Part shown: positions 47,007 through 55,058 of the stretch, piece after piece
Layout of the letters: every line of letters starts with the position of its first letter
Numbering within the stretch: the stretch's first letter is position 1
DNA from: Mycobacterium sp. URHB0044
GTDB lineage: Bacteria > Actinomycetota > Actinomycetes > Mycobacteriales > Mycobacteriaceae
DNA length: 64,000 nt
Assembly: GCF_000620625.1 (NCBI RefSeq)
Contig: NZ_JIAW01000027.1
Span: forward strand, 1-64,000
Reading direction: 5' to 3'
Program-made: the position numbers and the translations under genes
The notes under the pieces: generated by a model
Database searches by the model: none
What the model was told of the DNA's origin: nothing
Seen by the model: only the letters and a program-made list of their open reading frames with translations

Positions 47007-47597
47007 GTGGACGACTGGTTCGAGCGCAGCCCCGTGGTGGGATTCGCCCCGTGGATCATCTACTGGGTGGTGGCAGAGGGGCCGAGCACGTGGCTGTACG
47101 GCTCGCTGTGCGCGGTGCTGTCGGCGGTGATCCTCGGCGTGTCGATGGGCTTCGGTGGGCCGCGGCTGCTGGAGATGGTGACGGTCATATTCTTCGTCGG
47201 CGTGACGGCCGTGGCCATGATCGTCGGCGCCGTGGACCGGGACTGGATGGACACGTACTCCACGACCCTGTCCAGCGGCGTGCTGGCGGCGATGGCCCTC
47301 GGTTCGCTCGCGTTCACGCCGTTCACCGAGCAGTACGCCCGGCTGTCGCCGCCGTTGGAGGACTGGGAGAAGCCAGCATTCAGGCAGACCAATCGTGTGC
47401 TGACGCTGATGTGGGCGCTGGTGTTCGCCCTGATCGCTGTGCTCGGCTTCGCGGCCGCCAAGGCTCCGGAGACCCGGGACTGGACCAACTGGGTGGTCCC
47501 GATCGTCGTGCTCGTCGGCGCGGTGGGGATGACGCAGTCCTACCCGGCGCGGGTCCGCGCACGCATCCACCCGACCGACGGGGCCGTCAGCAGCTGA
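47007..47597 (+). CDS. Six-helix integral membrane protein of unknown function
   Basis: 196 residues from GTG 47007 (VDDWFERSPVVGFAPWIIYWVVAEGPSTWLYG). About five to six hydrophobic segments, including LCAVLSAVILGVSMGF, LLEMVTVIFFVGVTAVAMIVGA, TLMWALVFALIAVLGFAAA and NWVVPIVVLVGAVGM. A conserved-looking FTEQYAR in a loop. I recognise no family. It follows ssuD by 32 bp on the same strand, so it may be cotranscribed, and overlaps the convergent lipoprotein gene by 11 bp. Confidence 0.7.
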   Translation: MDDWFERSPVVGFAPWIIYWVVAEGPSTWLYGSLCAVLSAVILGVSMGFGGPRLLEMVTVIFFVGVTAVAMIVGAVDRDWMDTYSTTLSSGVLAAMALGSLAFTPFTEQYARLSPPLEDWEKPAFRQTNRVLTLMWALVFALIAVLGFAAAKAPETRDWTNWVVPIVVLVGAVGMTQSYPARVRARIHPTDGAVSS

Positions 47598-48276
47598 GCC
47601 GCAGGCCGATGCCGGCCGGCGGTGTGGCCTCCCGAAGGCATCCGAAACCCCCGACACCCGCCGCGGACAGCTTCACCGCCGTCTGGTGCGCATAGTTGAC
47701 GCAGAACACCGCGCCCGCGTCGGCGCGGCAGCGGTAGTCGCCGAACGCCAGGGACTGGCCGGACGGAAGTTCGGCGCCCGTGCCGTCGCCGAACGGCCCG
47801 GGATCACCGTGTGGCGATCCGACGTCGACGCTGGTGCCTACGAAGTCCACCCAGTTGTTCTTCCATCCGGTTTCGATGCCGGGCGGACGGGGCGGTGGGT
47901 TGGTCAGTTTCACGAGGCACGAAAGTGCGCCGTCCTGGTAGCGGTTGGTGAGGCAGTTGGTCTCGGTGCCCGCGGTGATGAACGCGACCTGATCGCCAAG
48001 GTCCGTCGTCACGCCGTCGCGCGTCACCGAGTGGTAGGCGCCGACGTCGGCGGGCCGGGCCGCCTCGATCCAGCGGATGACGTCGGCGATCGCCGTCCCC
48101 GTGGCCGGCGGCGTATTGGGTGCGGACGTGCGCGTGCCCGGCGCCTTCGAGATCGTCGAGACCGTGGCGGAGGGCGAGGACGTGGTGGGCGCCGACGAGG
48201 GCCGTTGCTCGTCTCCCGCGGTCGCCGAACAGCCCGCCACCAGCGCAGACGTCGCCACGATCAGAACCATCCGCAT
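47587..48276 (-). CDS. LppI-like lipoprotein
   Basis: 229 residues from ATG 48276. Short signal peptide MRMVLIVATSALVAGC with lipobox VAGC (Cys16), a Thr/Ser/Pro-rich linker to about residue 60, then a folded part (IADVIRWIEAARPADVGAYHSVTRDG, FITAGTETNCLTNRYQDGALSCLVKL, NNWVDFVGTSVDVG, FGDYRCRADAGAVFCVNYAHQTAVKLS, FGCLREATPPAGIGLRL-SC) with six cysteines, probably three disulfides. It is divergent from the lipT-like gene, the arrangement of lppI (Rv2046) and lipT (Rv2045c). Function unknown. Confidence 0.75.
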   Translation of the reverse strand: MRMVLIVATSALVAGCSATAGDEQRPSSAPTTSSPSATVSTISKAPGTRTSAPNTPPATGTAIADVIRWIEAARPADVGAYHSVTRDGVTTDLGDQVAFITAGTETNCLTNRYQDGALSCLVKLTNPPPRPPGIETGWKNNWVDFVGTSVDVGSPHGDPGPFGDGTGAELPSGQSLAFGDYRCRADAGAVFCVNYAHQTAVKLSAAGVGGFGCLREATPPAGIGLRLSC

Positions 48277-48341
48277 CCGGCCAGGCTAGCGGTCGAACCG
48301 GTGACATTCCGTCAGGCGCGTCGAGCATGGGCATTCTTCGC

Positions 48342-48347
48342 TACCGT
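48342..48347 (+). promoter_or_regulatory. Probable -10 box of lipT (leaderless)
   Basis: TACCGT ends 7 bases before ATG 48355; there is no Shine-Dalgarno sequence. Confidence 0.45.
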
Positions 48348-48354
48348 CTGGTTC

Positions 48355-49863
48355 ATGCACGATCGCACCATTCGCGTCACCGTCGACAGCGGAACGATTG
48401 AGGGTTTCACCCGTGATGGTGTGCATCGCTGGCGCTCCGTGCCGTATGCGCGCCCGCCGGTGGGCAAGCTGCGCTTGCGCGCGCCGCAGCCGGTCCAACC
48501 ATGGCCGGGCGTCCGGTACTGCCACGGATATACCTACTGTGCGCCGCAGCAGCGCAAGTACACGCTCGTGGGTGTTGGCAAATACCAGCCGATGGGCGAG
48601 GACTGCCTGACGCTGAACGTCGTGGCACCGGAGAAGCCGTCCGACGGCCCGCTGCCGGTGATGTTCTTCATCCACGGTGGCGGCTACATCCTGGGCAGCT
48701 CGGCGACACCGATCTTCGACGGGGCGGCACTCGCCCGGCGGGGTTGCGTCTACGTCTCGGTGAACTACCGGCTCGGCGCGCTGGGCTGCATGGACCTGTC
48801 GTCGCTGTCGACCCCCGAGAATCCCATCGAGGACAACCTGTTCTTGCGCGATCTCGTGATGGCGCTGAAATGGGTCCGCGACAACGCGGCGGTGTTCGGC
48901 GGCGACCCGGACAACGTGACGATCTTCGGCGAGAGCGCGGGTGCGCACGCCGTCGCCACACTGCTCGCCGTGCCCGAGGCCAAAGGTCTTTTCACGCGGG
49001 CAATTTCGGAGAGTCCGGCAAGCGGCATGTCGGGGCCCCCGCAAGTAGCGGCGGCGTTCGCCACCGACCTCGCGCGCGTCCTCGGCGTGGCGCAGCAGGA
49101 CGCCGCCGCCGCGGTGATGGCGGCGCGACCCGCGGAGTTGGTCGACGCGCTCGAGAAGGTGATGCGCCGCGGCATGAAGGAAATGCGTGGCGCGTTCGTC
49201 GTGGGGCCGACTTTCGACACCGAATACCTGCCGCAAGATCCGCTTCAGGCCATGCGCGACGGTTCCGCACACCGGGTCCCTCTGATCGTGGGCACGAATG
49301 CGGACGAAGGGCGGCTGTTCACCCGGTTCCTGCAGCTGCTGCCGACGTCGGAGCCGATGATCGAAGCGCTACTCGCCGACACTGATGTCGAGATGCGCAA
49401 CCGGATCACGCAGGCCTATCCCGGGTATCCGAGTCCGAGTGCGTGCGTCCAGCTGGGCGGCGACTTCGCGTTCGGCACCGCAGCATGGCAGATCGCCGAC
49501 GCGCACGGCCGGCACGCGCCGACATACGTCTACCGATATGACTACGCGCCGCGCACCTTTCACTGGTCGGGGCTGGGCGCCACCCACGGCACCGAACTCT
49601 TCGCCGTCTTCGACGTGTACCGAACCCGGTTCGGGTCGGTGCTCACTGCGGCGGCCGATCGGCGCTCGGCTCGGCGGGTGAGCAACGACGTACAACGCCG
49701 GTGGCGGGCCTTCAGCCGCAGCGGCGTACCGGGTGAGGGTTGGCCCGCGTACACCGCCGCGGAACGCGCGGTCATGGTGTTCGACCGTCGCTCGCATCTG
49801 GAGCACGACCCGCACGCCGAGCGCCGCCAAGCCTGGGAGGGCTTCTCGCTCGCCGCGCACTGA
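48355..49863 (+). CDS. lipT: Type B carboxylesterase, LipT-like
   Basis: 502 residues from ATG 48355. The oxyanion hole HGGG is at 107-110 (MFFIHGGGYILGSS), the nucleophile Ser194 in FGESAGAHAVATLL, the acid in GTNADEGRLF and the histidine in GLGATHGTELFAVF. The N-terminal DGVHRWRSVPYARPPVGKLRLRAPQP and EDCLTLNVVAPEK are typical of type B carboxylesterases/lipases. It hydrolyses short acyl esters; no signal peptide is seen, so it is probably cytoplasmic or cell-wall-associated by another route. The reading frame is open far upstream, but homology starts at residue 1 here. Confidence 0.87.
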   Translation: MHDRTIRVTVDSGTIEGFTRDGVHRWRSVPYARPPVGKLRLRAPQPVQPWPGVRYCHGYTYCAPQQRKYTLVGVGKYQPMGEDCLTLNVVAPEKPSDGPLPVMFFIHGGGYILGSSATPIFDGAALARRGCVYVSVNYRLGALGCMDLSSLSTPENPIEDNLFLRDLVMALKWVRDNAAVFGGDPDNVTIFGESAGAHAVATLLAVPEAKGLFTRAISESPASGMSGPPQVAAAFATDLARVLGVAQQDAAAAVMAARPAELVDALEKVMRRGMKEMRGAFVVGPTFDTEYLPQDPLQAMRDGSAHRVPLIVGTNADEGRLFTRFLQLLPTSEPMIEALLADTDVEMRNRITQAYPGYPSPSACVQLGGDFAFGTAAWQIADAHGRHAPTYVYRYDYAPRTFHWSGLGATHGTELFAVFDVYRTRFGSVLTAAADRRSARRVSNDVQRRWRAFSRSGVPGEGWPAYTAAERAVMVFDRRSHLEHDPHAERRQAWEGFSLAAH

Positions 49864-49865
49864 CC

Positions 49866-49889
49866 GCGAGTTGACACCCGTCAACTCGC
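49866..49889. promoter_or_regulatory. 10-bp inverted repeat between lipT and the phosphotransferase fusion gene
   Basis: GCGAGTTGAC (49866-49875) and GTCAACTCGC (49880-49889) pair perfectly with an ACCC loop, 2 bp after the lipT stop. It can form a terminator-like hairpin without T-tract. Its core TTGACACCCGTCAAC resembles the operator at 24498-24510 of the paralogous gene, so it may also bind a repressor. Confidence 0.5.
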
Positions 49890-49924
49890 CGGCCGAAAAC
49901 GCGGAATCGCGCGCCGCTGTGACT

Positions 49925-49930
49925 TACGTT
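49925..49930 (+). promoter_or_regulatory. Probable -10 box of the phosphotransferase fusion (leaderless)
   Basis: TACGTT ends 6 bases before GTG 49937; no Shine-Dalgarno sequence. Confidence 0.45.
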
Positions 49931-49936
49931 GGTCGC

Positions 49937-51928
49937 GTGCCGCAGACGACCACGCTCATCGAACGCCCTGCCGACCTGACCGCCGACTGGCTGACGTCCG
50001 TCATGGGAACGGGCACCGTCACCGACTTCACGGTCGAGCGCATCGGCACCGGACAGATGAGCGAGTGCTACCGCGTGCGCTTGACCTACGCAGACGGTGG
50101 CACGGGCCCGGCGTCGGTCGTGCTCAAGGTCGCCGCCGCCGACCAGAGCAGCAGACAGACCGGGCTCGCCATGGGCCTCTACGAACGCGAGGTCCGGTTC
50201 TACGCCGAGATTGCGCCACGCCTCGCGGGGCCCCTCCCGCCGTGTCGGCACGCGGCCTACGACCCCGAGACGGGCGCGTTCGACCTGCTGCTGGGCGACG
50301 CCGCGCCGGCAGAGGTCGGCGACGAGATCCGAGGCGCCACAGTCGAACAGGCCACTCTCGCGCTCACCCAGCTGGGACACGTGCACGGGCCGCTGCTTGG
50401 CGATCCGGCCCTGGCGGACACGCCGTGGCTCAATGGAGAATCGCCGCTCAATCAAGGACTGATGGCCGCGCTGTACGCCGGGTTCGTGGACCGCTACTCC
50501 GAGCAGATCGCGCCGGCTCACCGTGACGTGTGTGAACGCCTCGTCGCCACGCTCGACGCCTACCTCGCGCAGGAGGCGGAGTCCGGTCGCGCGCAGGGCC
50601 TCGTCCACGGCGACTACCGCCTGGACAACATGCTGTTCGGGCAGCCGGGCGCCGATCGGCCGCTGACCGTCGTCGACTGGCAGACGGTCACCTGGGGTCC
50701 CGCGCAGACCGACGTCGCCTACTTCCTCGGCTGCGCACTACCGGTGCAGCTCCGCCGCGACCACTACGACGACCTGCTGCGCGCGTATCACGTTGCGCTG
50801 GGGCCCGACTCGCCGCTCAGCTTGGACGACGTCCGCGAAGGCGTGCGCCGGGCGACCTTCTTCGGCGTCGTGATGGCGATCGTGTCGCCGATGCTCGTCG
50901 CGCGCACCGAGCGTGGCGACCAGATGTTCATGACGATGCTCGAGCGGCACTGCCAACACGTCATCGACACCGACGCGATGACCATCCTGCCCGCTCCGAC
51001 GGCCCCGGAACCCTTGCAGCCCAACGCAGAAGACGAAGGTGCGCATCTTGCGTCGGGCGAACCGCTCTGGAGTGAGAGCTGGTACTTCGACTTCGCCGAT
51101 CAGCGTCAAGGCGTCGGGGGGTGGTTCCGGCTCGGGCTGATCCCCAATGAGGGTCACACCTGGATCAACGCCTTGCTGTGCGGCCCGGACATGCCCACCG
51201 TCGCCGTGCTGGATTGGGAGGCCGACCTGCCCGAGAGCCACACCCACGTCAGCACCGACGAGATCGATCTCAGCCTCGACGCGTCCGAACCGCTACGGAC
51301 CTACCGCGTCGCGCTGCGTGGGCGCGGGCAGGCCTTCGACGACCCGGCCGGCTTGTTGCACGGCGAATCCGGCCGTCCGGTCGACGTGACGATGGACCTC
51401 ACCTGGACCACCGCGGGTACGCCGTACCAGTACCGCATCACCACGCGCTACGAGATCCCGTGCACGGTCACGGGCACCGTAACCGTCGACGACCGTACGT
51501 ACGCATTCGACGGCGTGCCCGGCCAGCGCGACCATTCGTGGGCGTCTAGGGACTGGTGGGGCATGGAATGGGTGTGGAGCGCGCTGCACCTCGACGACGG
51601 CACGCACGTGCACGCCGTCGACATGCGCATTCCCGGCATACCGCCGATGGGCATCGGGTACGTGCAGCGGGCGGGGGAGCCGCTCGTCGAACTCGAGGCG
51701 GTGACTGCGCGGGAGACGTTTGGCGACAACGACTTACCGCTGGGCACCGTCCTCCAACTCGAGCCGGGTGGGCTCACTGCCACGATCGACGTCCGCGGGC
51801 ACGCACCGGTTCGGCTCGTCTCGCGGGACGGCAAGGTCAGCCACTTCCCACGGGCCTGGGCGACGGTGACCACCGGCGATGGCCGCAGCGGTGTCGGGTG
51901 GGTCGAGTGGAATCGCCACCAGTCGTGA
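49937..51928 (+). CDS. Phosphotransferase domain fused to a C-terminal lipocalin-like (DUF7064-type) domain
   Basis: 663 residues from GTG 49937. Residues 1-355 are a phosphotransferase (IGTGQMSECYRVRLTY, VVLKVAAADQ, QGLVHGDYRLDNMLFGQP, LTVVDWQTVTWGPAQTDVAYFLG), paralogous to the protein at 23406-24473. Residues 370-663 form a different, beta-rich domain (SESWYFDFADQRQGVGGWFRLGLIPNEGHTWINALLCGPDMP, GQRDHSWASRDWWGMEWVWSALHLDDGTHVHAVDMRIPG, VGWVEWN), like the CrtC/AttH lipocalin group of hydroxyneurosporene-type proteins. I infer phosphorylation of a lipid-like substrate bound by the second domain. The ynfA-like gene overlaps by 4 bp. Confidence 0.8.
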   Translation: MPQTTTLIERPADLTADWLTSVMGTGTVTDFTVERIGTGQMSECYRVRLTYADGGTGPASVVLKVAAADQSSRQTGLAMGLYEREVRFYAEIAPRLAGPLPPCRHAAYDPETGAFDLLLGDAAPAEVGDEIRGATVEQATLALTQLGHVHGPLLGDPALADTPWLNGESPLNQGLMAALYAGFVDRYSEQIAPAHRDVCERLVATLDAYLAQEAESGRAQGLVHGDYRLDNMLFGQPGADRPLTVVDWQTVTWGPAQTDVAYFLGCALPVQLRRDHYDDLLRAYHVALGPDSPLSLDDVREGVRRATFFGVVMAIVSPMLVARTERGDQMFMTMLERHCQHVIDTDAMTILPAPTAPEPLQPNAEDEGAHLASGEPLWSESWYFDFADQRQGVGGWFRLGLIPNEGHTWINALLCGPDMPTVAVLDWEADLPESHTHVSTDEIDLSLDASEPLRTYRVALRGRGQAFDDPAGLLHGESGRPVDVTMDLTWTTAGTPYQYRITTRYEIPCTVTGTVTVDDRTYAFDGVPGQRDHSWASRDWWGMEWVWSALHLDDGTHVHAVDMRIPGIPPMGIGYVQRAGEPLVELEAVTARETFGDNDLPLGTVLQLEPGGLTATIDVRGHAPVRLVSRDGKVSHFPRAWATVTTGDGRSGVGWVEWNRHQS

Positions 51929-52254
51929 CGCTGGTCAAGTCGATCGCGCTGTTCGTGCTCGCCGCAGTGTTCGAGATCGGCGGCGCCTGGCTGGTGTGGC
52001 AGGGCATCCGGGAACACCGCGGCTGGTTGTGGGCGGGCGTCGGGGTGCTCGCGCTCGGCGCGTACGGCTTCGTCGCCGCATTCCAGCCCGACGCGCACTT
52101 CGGCCGTGTGTTGGCGGCCTACGGCGGGGTGTTCATCGTGGGTTCGTTGTTGTGGGGCATGGTCGCCGACGGCTTCCGGCCCGACCGCTGGGACGTCGCG
52201 GGAGCAGTGGTGTGCTTGGTCGGCGTCGGCCTGATCATGTACGCGCCGCGTTGA
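51925..52254 (+). CDS. YnfA (UPF0060) family small membrane protein
   Basis: 109 residues from GTG 51925, which overlaps the previous stop in GTGA. Four helices typical of YnfA: LVKSIALFVLAAVFEIGGAWLVWQGIREHRGWLWAGVGVLALGAYGFVAAFQPDAHFGRVLAAYGGVFIVGSLLWGMVADGFRPDRWDVAGAVVCLVGVGLIMY in order. It belongs to the SMR-like drug-metabolite superfamily; E. coli YnfA can affect drug efflux in some species, but the native role is unclear. Translationally coupled to the phosphotransferase fusion. Confidence 0.88.
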   Translation: MTLVKSIALFVLAAVFEIGGAWLVWQGIREHRGWLWAGVGVLALGAYGFVAAFQPDAHFGRVLAAYGGVFIVGSLLWGMVADGFRPDRWDVAGAVVCLVGVGLIMYAPR

Positions 52255-52263
52255 CGGGGCCGG

Positions 52264-53160
52264 TCAGCCCAAGTGCGCGCTGTCGTCGTCGAGCTCGTCG
52301 CGCCGCAAACCCATCGGCGTGGTGGCGGGGATGTCTCCTGCCGCGATCACCGTGCGGGTGATCGGCGTCAGGCTGCGGAACAGCGCTTCGAGTTCCGCGT
52401 CGTCGAGTGCGTCGAAGGCTGCCAACGCCAGCCGGTCGGTGGTGTCCTCGATGTCCTGCTTGAGCGCTACGCCCGCGTCGGTCAGTGCCCCGGTGTCGTC
52501 CAGAACGCCGCGGGCCGCCAACTTCGCTGTGCACGAGGCCCATTCGTCCTCGTCGTACCGACGGCTGCGCATGATGAAGTCCCGTGGCACCCGGTCGGCG
52601 ACGACATGCAGCACGTTGCACTCGCGACCGCTGACCCCCAACGACGCGAGGACTGCGACGTGAGCATCACCGCGCTGTTCGCGCAGCAGGGTGGTGGCAT
52701 GCCACAACGCGGCCAACGGCTCGTCCGGCCACGGCAGGGCCCGGTTCGCTGCGAACAGGGGGCGGCCGTCCAGCGTCGCGCTGCGGGCGGCCTTCGCCAA
52801 CAGCGCTGCGGCCGTCTCGACGTTGCCGTCGGTCACGCCGCAGCGGCGCAACGCCGCGACGGCCGACGTCTCGCGCGCCCGCAGGGCATCGGCGGGCGAG
52901 GCGAATTCCCACGCCGCCGGGAGGGCCTGCGCGACGTGGGACGCCGAGAAGTTGTAGAAGATCGCGGCGACCACCTCGGGCGGCACCAACCCGAGCGGGG
53001 CGGAGCGGGCGGCGAAGTAACCGCCCCAGAAACCACGAAAGCCGGCGGCTTCGTAGGCCGCCCGGGCCTCCGGGGAGAAGTAGGTGAGTGCATGGACCGG
53101 CTCGAAGCGGTCGAAGAGTCGCCGCGCGGTCGTCGGTGTCCTGGTCACTTCTGCAGTCAA
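52264..53160 (-). CDS. SCO6745-family protein
   Basis: 298 residues from TTG 53160; GTG 53148 is an equally good start. N-terminal helical part (RRLFDRFEPVHALTYFSPEARAAYEAAGFRGFWGGYFAARSAPLG) and later segments (LWHATTLLREQRGDAHVAVLASLGVSG and a winged-helix-like DDTGALTDAGVALKQDIEDTTDRLA) match the SCO6745/SalK-like group of actinobacteria. These look like DinB-independent regulators or enzymes without known role. It is convergent with the ynfA-like gene (10-bp gap) and divergent from the DUF4333 lipoprotein. Confidence 0.65.
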   Translation of the reverse strand: MTAEVTRTPTTARRLFDRFEPVHALTYFSPEARAAYEAAGFRGFWGGYFAARSAPLGLVPPEVVAAIFYNFSASHVAQALPAAWEFASPADALRARETSAVAALRRCGVTDGNVETAAALLAKAARSATLDGRPLFAANRALPWPDEPLAALWHATTLLREQRGDAHVAVLASLGVSGRECNVLHVVADRVPRDFIMRSRRYDEDEWASCTAKLAARGVLDDTGALTDAGVALKQDIEDTTDRLALAAFDALDDAELEALFRSLTPITRTVIAAGDIPATTPMGLRRDELDDDSAHLG

Positions 53161-53184
53161 TCATCACGCGCGCCGCTGGATTGT

Positions 53185-53190
53185 TAGGGT
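53185..53190 (+). promoter_or_regulatory. Probable -10 box of the DUF4333 lipoprotein gene (leaderless)
   Basis: TAGGGT ends 7 bases before ATG 53198; no Shine-Dalgarno sequence. Confidence 0.45.
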
Positions 53191-53197
53191 CCGGTCC

Positions 53198-53713
53198 ATG
53201 AGGTGGACGGTGATCGGCGCGGTGATGGTCGTCGCGGCGGTCGCCGGATGCAGCGCATCCACGGACAGTCCCGGCACACCGGTCGTGTCCCGGCAGACGT
53301 TGCAGACCGACGTCGCCGACCGGCTCGCCAAGGCGGGTGATCCACCGCAATCGGTTGTCTGTCAGGAGGATCTGGTCGGCGAGATCGGAAGGACGGCCCG
53401 GTGCGACGTCGCGATGAGTGCGGCCAACGGCTTCCAGCCGGTCGCGACCGTCACCCGGGTGGATGGCATCACGGTGGACTACGAACTGACGCCGGCGCTC
53501 TCGCAGGCGCAGCTCGAGAAGGCGGTCGCCGGTCTCGTCGCCGAGAACGTGGGGGACCGGGTCGATTCGGTCGCGTGCGAGTCGGGCCTGGAGGGCAAGG
53601 TCGATGCGACGGCGCGCTGCGACGTCGACGCGGGCGGAGGGAAGGCCCGCCGCACCGTGCGGGTGACCGACGTGTCGGGGCTAACGATGAACTTCAATCT
53701 GTCGTCTGAGTGA
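53198..53713 (+). CDS. Lipoprotein with two DUF4333 domains
   Basis: 171 residues from ATG 53198. Signal MRWTVIGAVMVVAAVAGC with lipobox VAGC (Cys18). Two DUF4333 repeats, about 30-95 (QTLQTDVADRLAKAG, VVCQEDLVGEIGRTARCDV) and 100-165 (AQLEKAVAGLVAENVG, VACESGLEGKVDATARCDV), each with a pair of cysteines. The same domain occurs in the protein at 14877-15647. Surface-exposed, role unknown. The 3' end overlaps the convergent GntR gene by 20 bp. Confidence 0.82.
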   Translation: MRWTVIGAVMVVAAVAGCSASTDSPGTPVVSRQTLQTDVADRLAKAGDPPQSVVCQEDLVGEIGRTARCDVAMSAANGFQPVATVTRVDGITVDYELTPALSQAQLEKAVAGLVAENVGDRVDSVACESGLEGKVDATARCDVDAGGGKARRTVRVTDVSGLTMNFNLSSE

Positions 53714-54401
53714 CGCCGTCCTTCGCTTCGTCGATGATGGCGCGCATCGCCCGTTCTGCACCGGCGTCGTCACGCAGCCGGATCGCGCGGGCGACCTCGT
53801 CGTGCAGCGCGATGGCCACCGGGTTCGGGGTCTCCGGCATCAACCCGTGATGGGTGCGGCCGGTCAGAACCTCGGCCACCACACCGTTGAGGGCGCGAAA
53901 CATCTCGTTGCCGCTGGCTTCGAGCAGGGTCTGGTGGAAGACCTTGTCGGCCAAGAGATACGACTCGAGGTCACCTGACCGACCATGCATCACCATGTCC
54001 GACACCGCGGCTGCCATGATGCGGCACTGGTGCGGGTCGGCACGCTGCGCGGCCAAGGCCGCGGCGGCCGGTTCGAAGCCGCGGCGCAGCTCGGAAAGCG
54101 AGATCAACTGGGCCGCTCGGTCGCCGGATTCGAGGCGCCAGCGAATCACCCTGGGATCGAAAACGTTCCATTGCGCGGACGGCTGGATGGTGATGCCGAC
54201 GCGGCGCCGCGAGGCGATCATGCCCATCGATTCGAGCACCCGGATGGCCTCGCGCGCGACGCTGCGGGACACGCCGTGCTGGACGCTGACGTCGTCGAGC
54301 GTGATCACCTGGCCCGGCAGTAGGCCGCCAGACACGATCTGGGCGCCGAGCGCAGTCAGCACGTTCTCGTGCAGAGCGCTGACGTTTGCTTGCGGCACCA
54401 C
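53694..54401 (-). CDS. GntR/FadR-family regulator of gluconate genes
   Basis: 235 residues from GTG 54401 with AGGA 7 bases upstream. Winged helix at about 8-70 (LHENVLTALGAQIVSGGLLPGQVITLDDVSVQHGVSRSVAREAIRVLESMGMI) and an FCD ligand domain at about 90-220 (LRRGFEPAAAALAAQRA, KVFHQTLLEASGNEMF, LHDEVARAIRLRD) with the metal-binding Asp/His residues. Divergent from gntK with a 17-bp palindrome between, so it is the local gluconate-responsive repressor by inference. Confidence 0.85.
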   Translation of the reverse strand: MVPQANVSALHENVLTALGAQIVSGGLLPGQVITLDDVSVQHGVSRSVAREAIRVLESMGMIASRRRVGITIQPSAQWNVFDPRVIRWRLESGDRAAQLISLSELRRGFEPAAAALAAQRADPHQCRIMAAAVSDMVMHGRSGDLESYLLADKVFHQTLLEASGNEMFRALNGVVAEVLTGRTHHGLMPETPNPVAIALHDEVARAIRLRDDAGAERAMRAIIDEAKDGVTQTTD

Positions 54402-54464
54402 GCATACATCCTGTCATACCCGCAGCTAACGTTATTAAAAACATATCTTTGTGGGATCTGCTTG

Positions 54465-54481
54465 CAATGATCAGATCATTG
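54465..54481. promoter_or_regulatory. 17-bp palindrome, probable GntR operator
   Basis: CAATGATCAGATCATTG is a perfect palindrome about the A at 54473, in an AT-rich stretch between the divergent GntR gene and gntK. Size and location fit a FadR/GntR-type dimer site. Confidence 0.6.
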
Positions 54482-54557
54482 ATGCAAACTATGTGACGGC
54501 AAGCACAAGCGGGTAAGGCGTCCGCCAAGTGGGTAGGCATGCCGGGGAGGTGGAGCG

Positions 54558-55058
54558 GTGGCGTCACCAGTGGTCGTGATGGGCGTGTCCGGCTCGGGCA
54601 AGTCGACCGTCGGCGCGGCGCTGGCGCAGCGTCTGCGTGTCCCATTCGCCGACGCCGACGACTTCCATCCTCCCGCGAACATCGCGAAGATGACCGCCGG
54701 TCACCCGTTGAACGACGACGACCGGCGTCCCTGGCTGGAGTCGATCGGCAAGTGGCTGGCCCAGCATCCCGGCGGTGGCGTGATGAGTTGTTCGGCCCTC
54801 AAGCGCGCCTACCGCGACCAGCTGCGTGAGCACTGCCCCGACGTCGAGTTCCTCCACCTTTCGGGAACGCCCGAGGTGATCGGCAGGCGGCAGGCCAGCA
54901 GGCCAGGACACTTCATGCCGGCCTCGCTGCTCGCGTCGCAGTTCGAGACGCTGGAGCCCCTGGCGGCCGACGAGAACGGCGTCGCCATCGACGTCGATCA
55001 GAACATCGATTCCATTGTGGACCAATATGTTTCGCTGACCGAACAGGAGAACGAATGA
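54558..55058 (+). CDS. gntK: Gluconokinase
   Basis: 166 residues from GTG 54558, preceded by GGGGAGG. Walker A GVSGSGKS at 9-16, FADADDFHPPANIAKMTAGHPLNDDDRRPWL (family hallmark) and MSCSALKRAYRDQLRE with the basic residues for substrate binding. It phosphorylates D-gluconate to 6-phosphogluconate for the pentose phosphate pathway. The gntP ATG overlaps its stop by 4 bp (ATGA), so the two are coupled. Confidence 0.93.
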   Translation: MASPVVVMGVSGSGKSTVGAALAQRLRVPFADADDFHPPANIAKMTAGHPLNDDDRRPWLESIGKWLAQHPGGGVMSCSALKRAYRDQLREHCPDVEFLHLSGTPEVIGRRQASRPGHFMPASLLASQFETLEPLAADENGVAIDVDQNIDSIVDQYVSLTEQENE

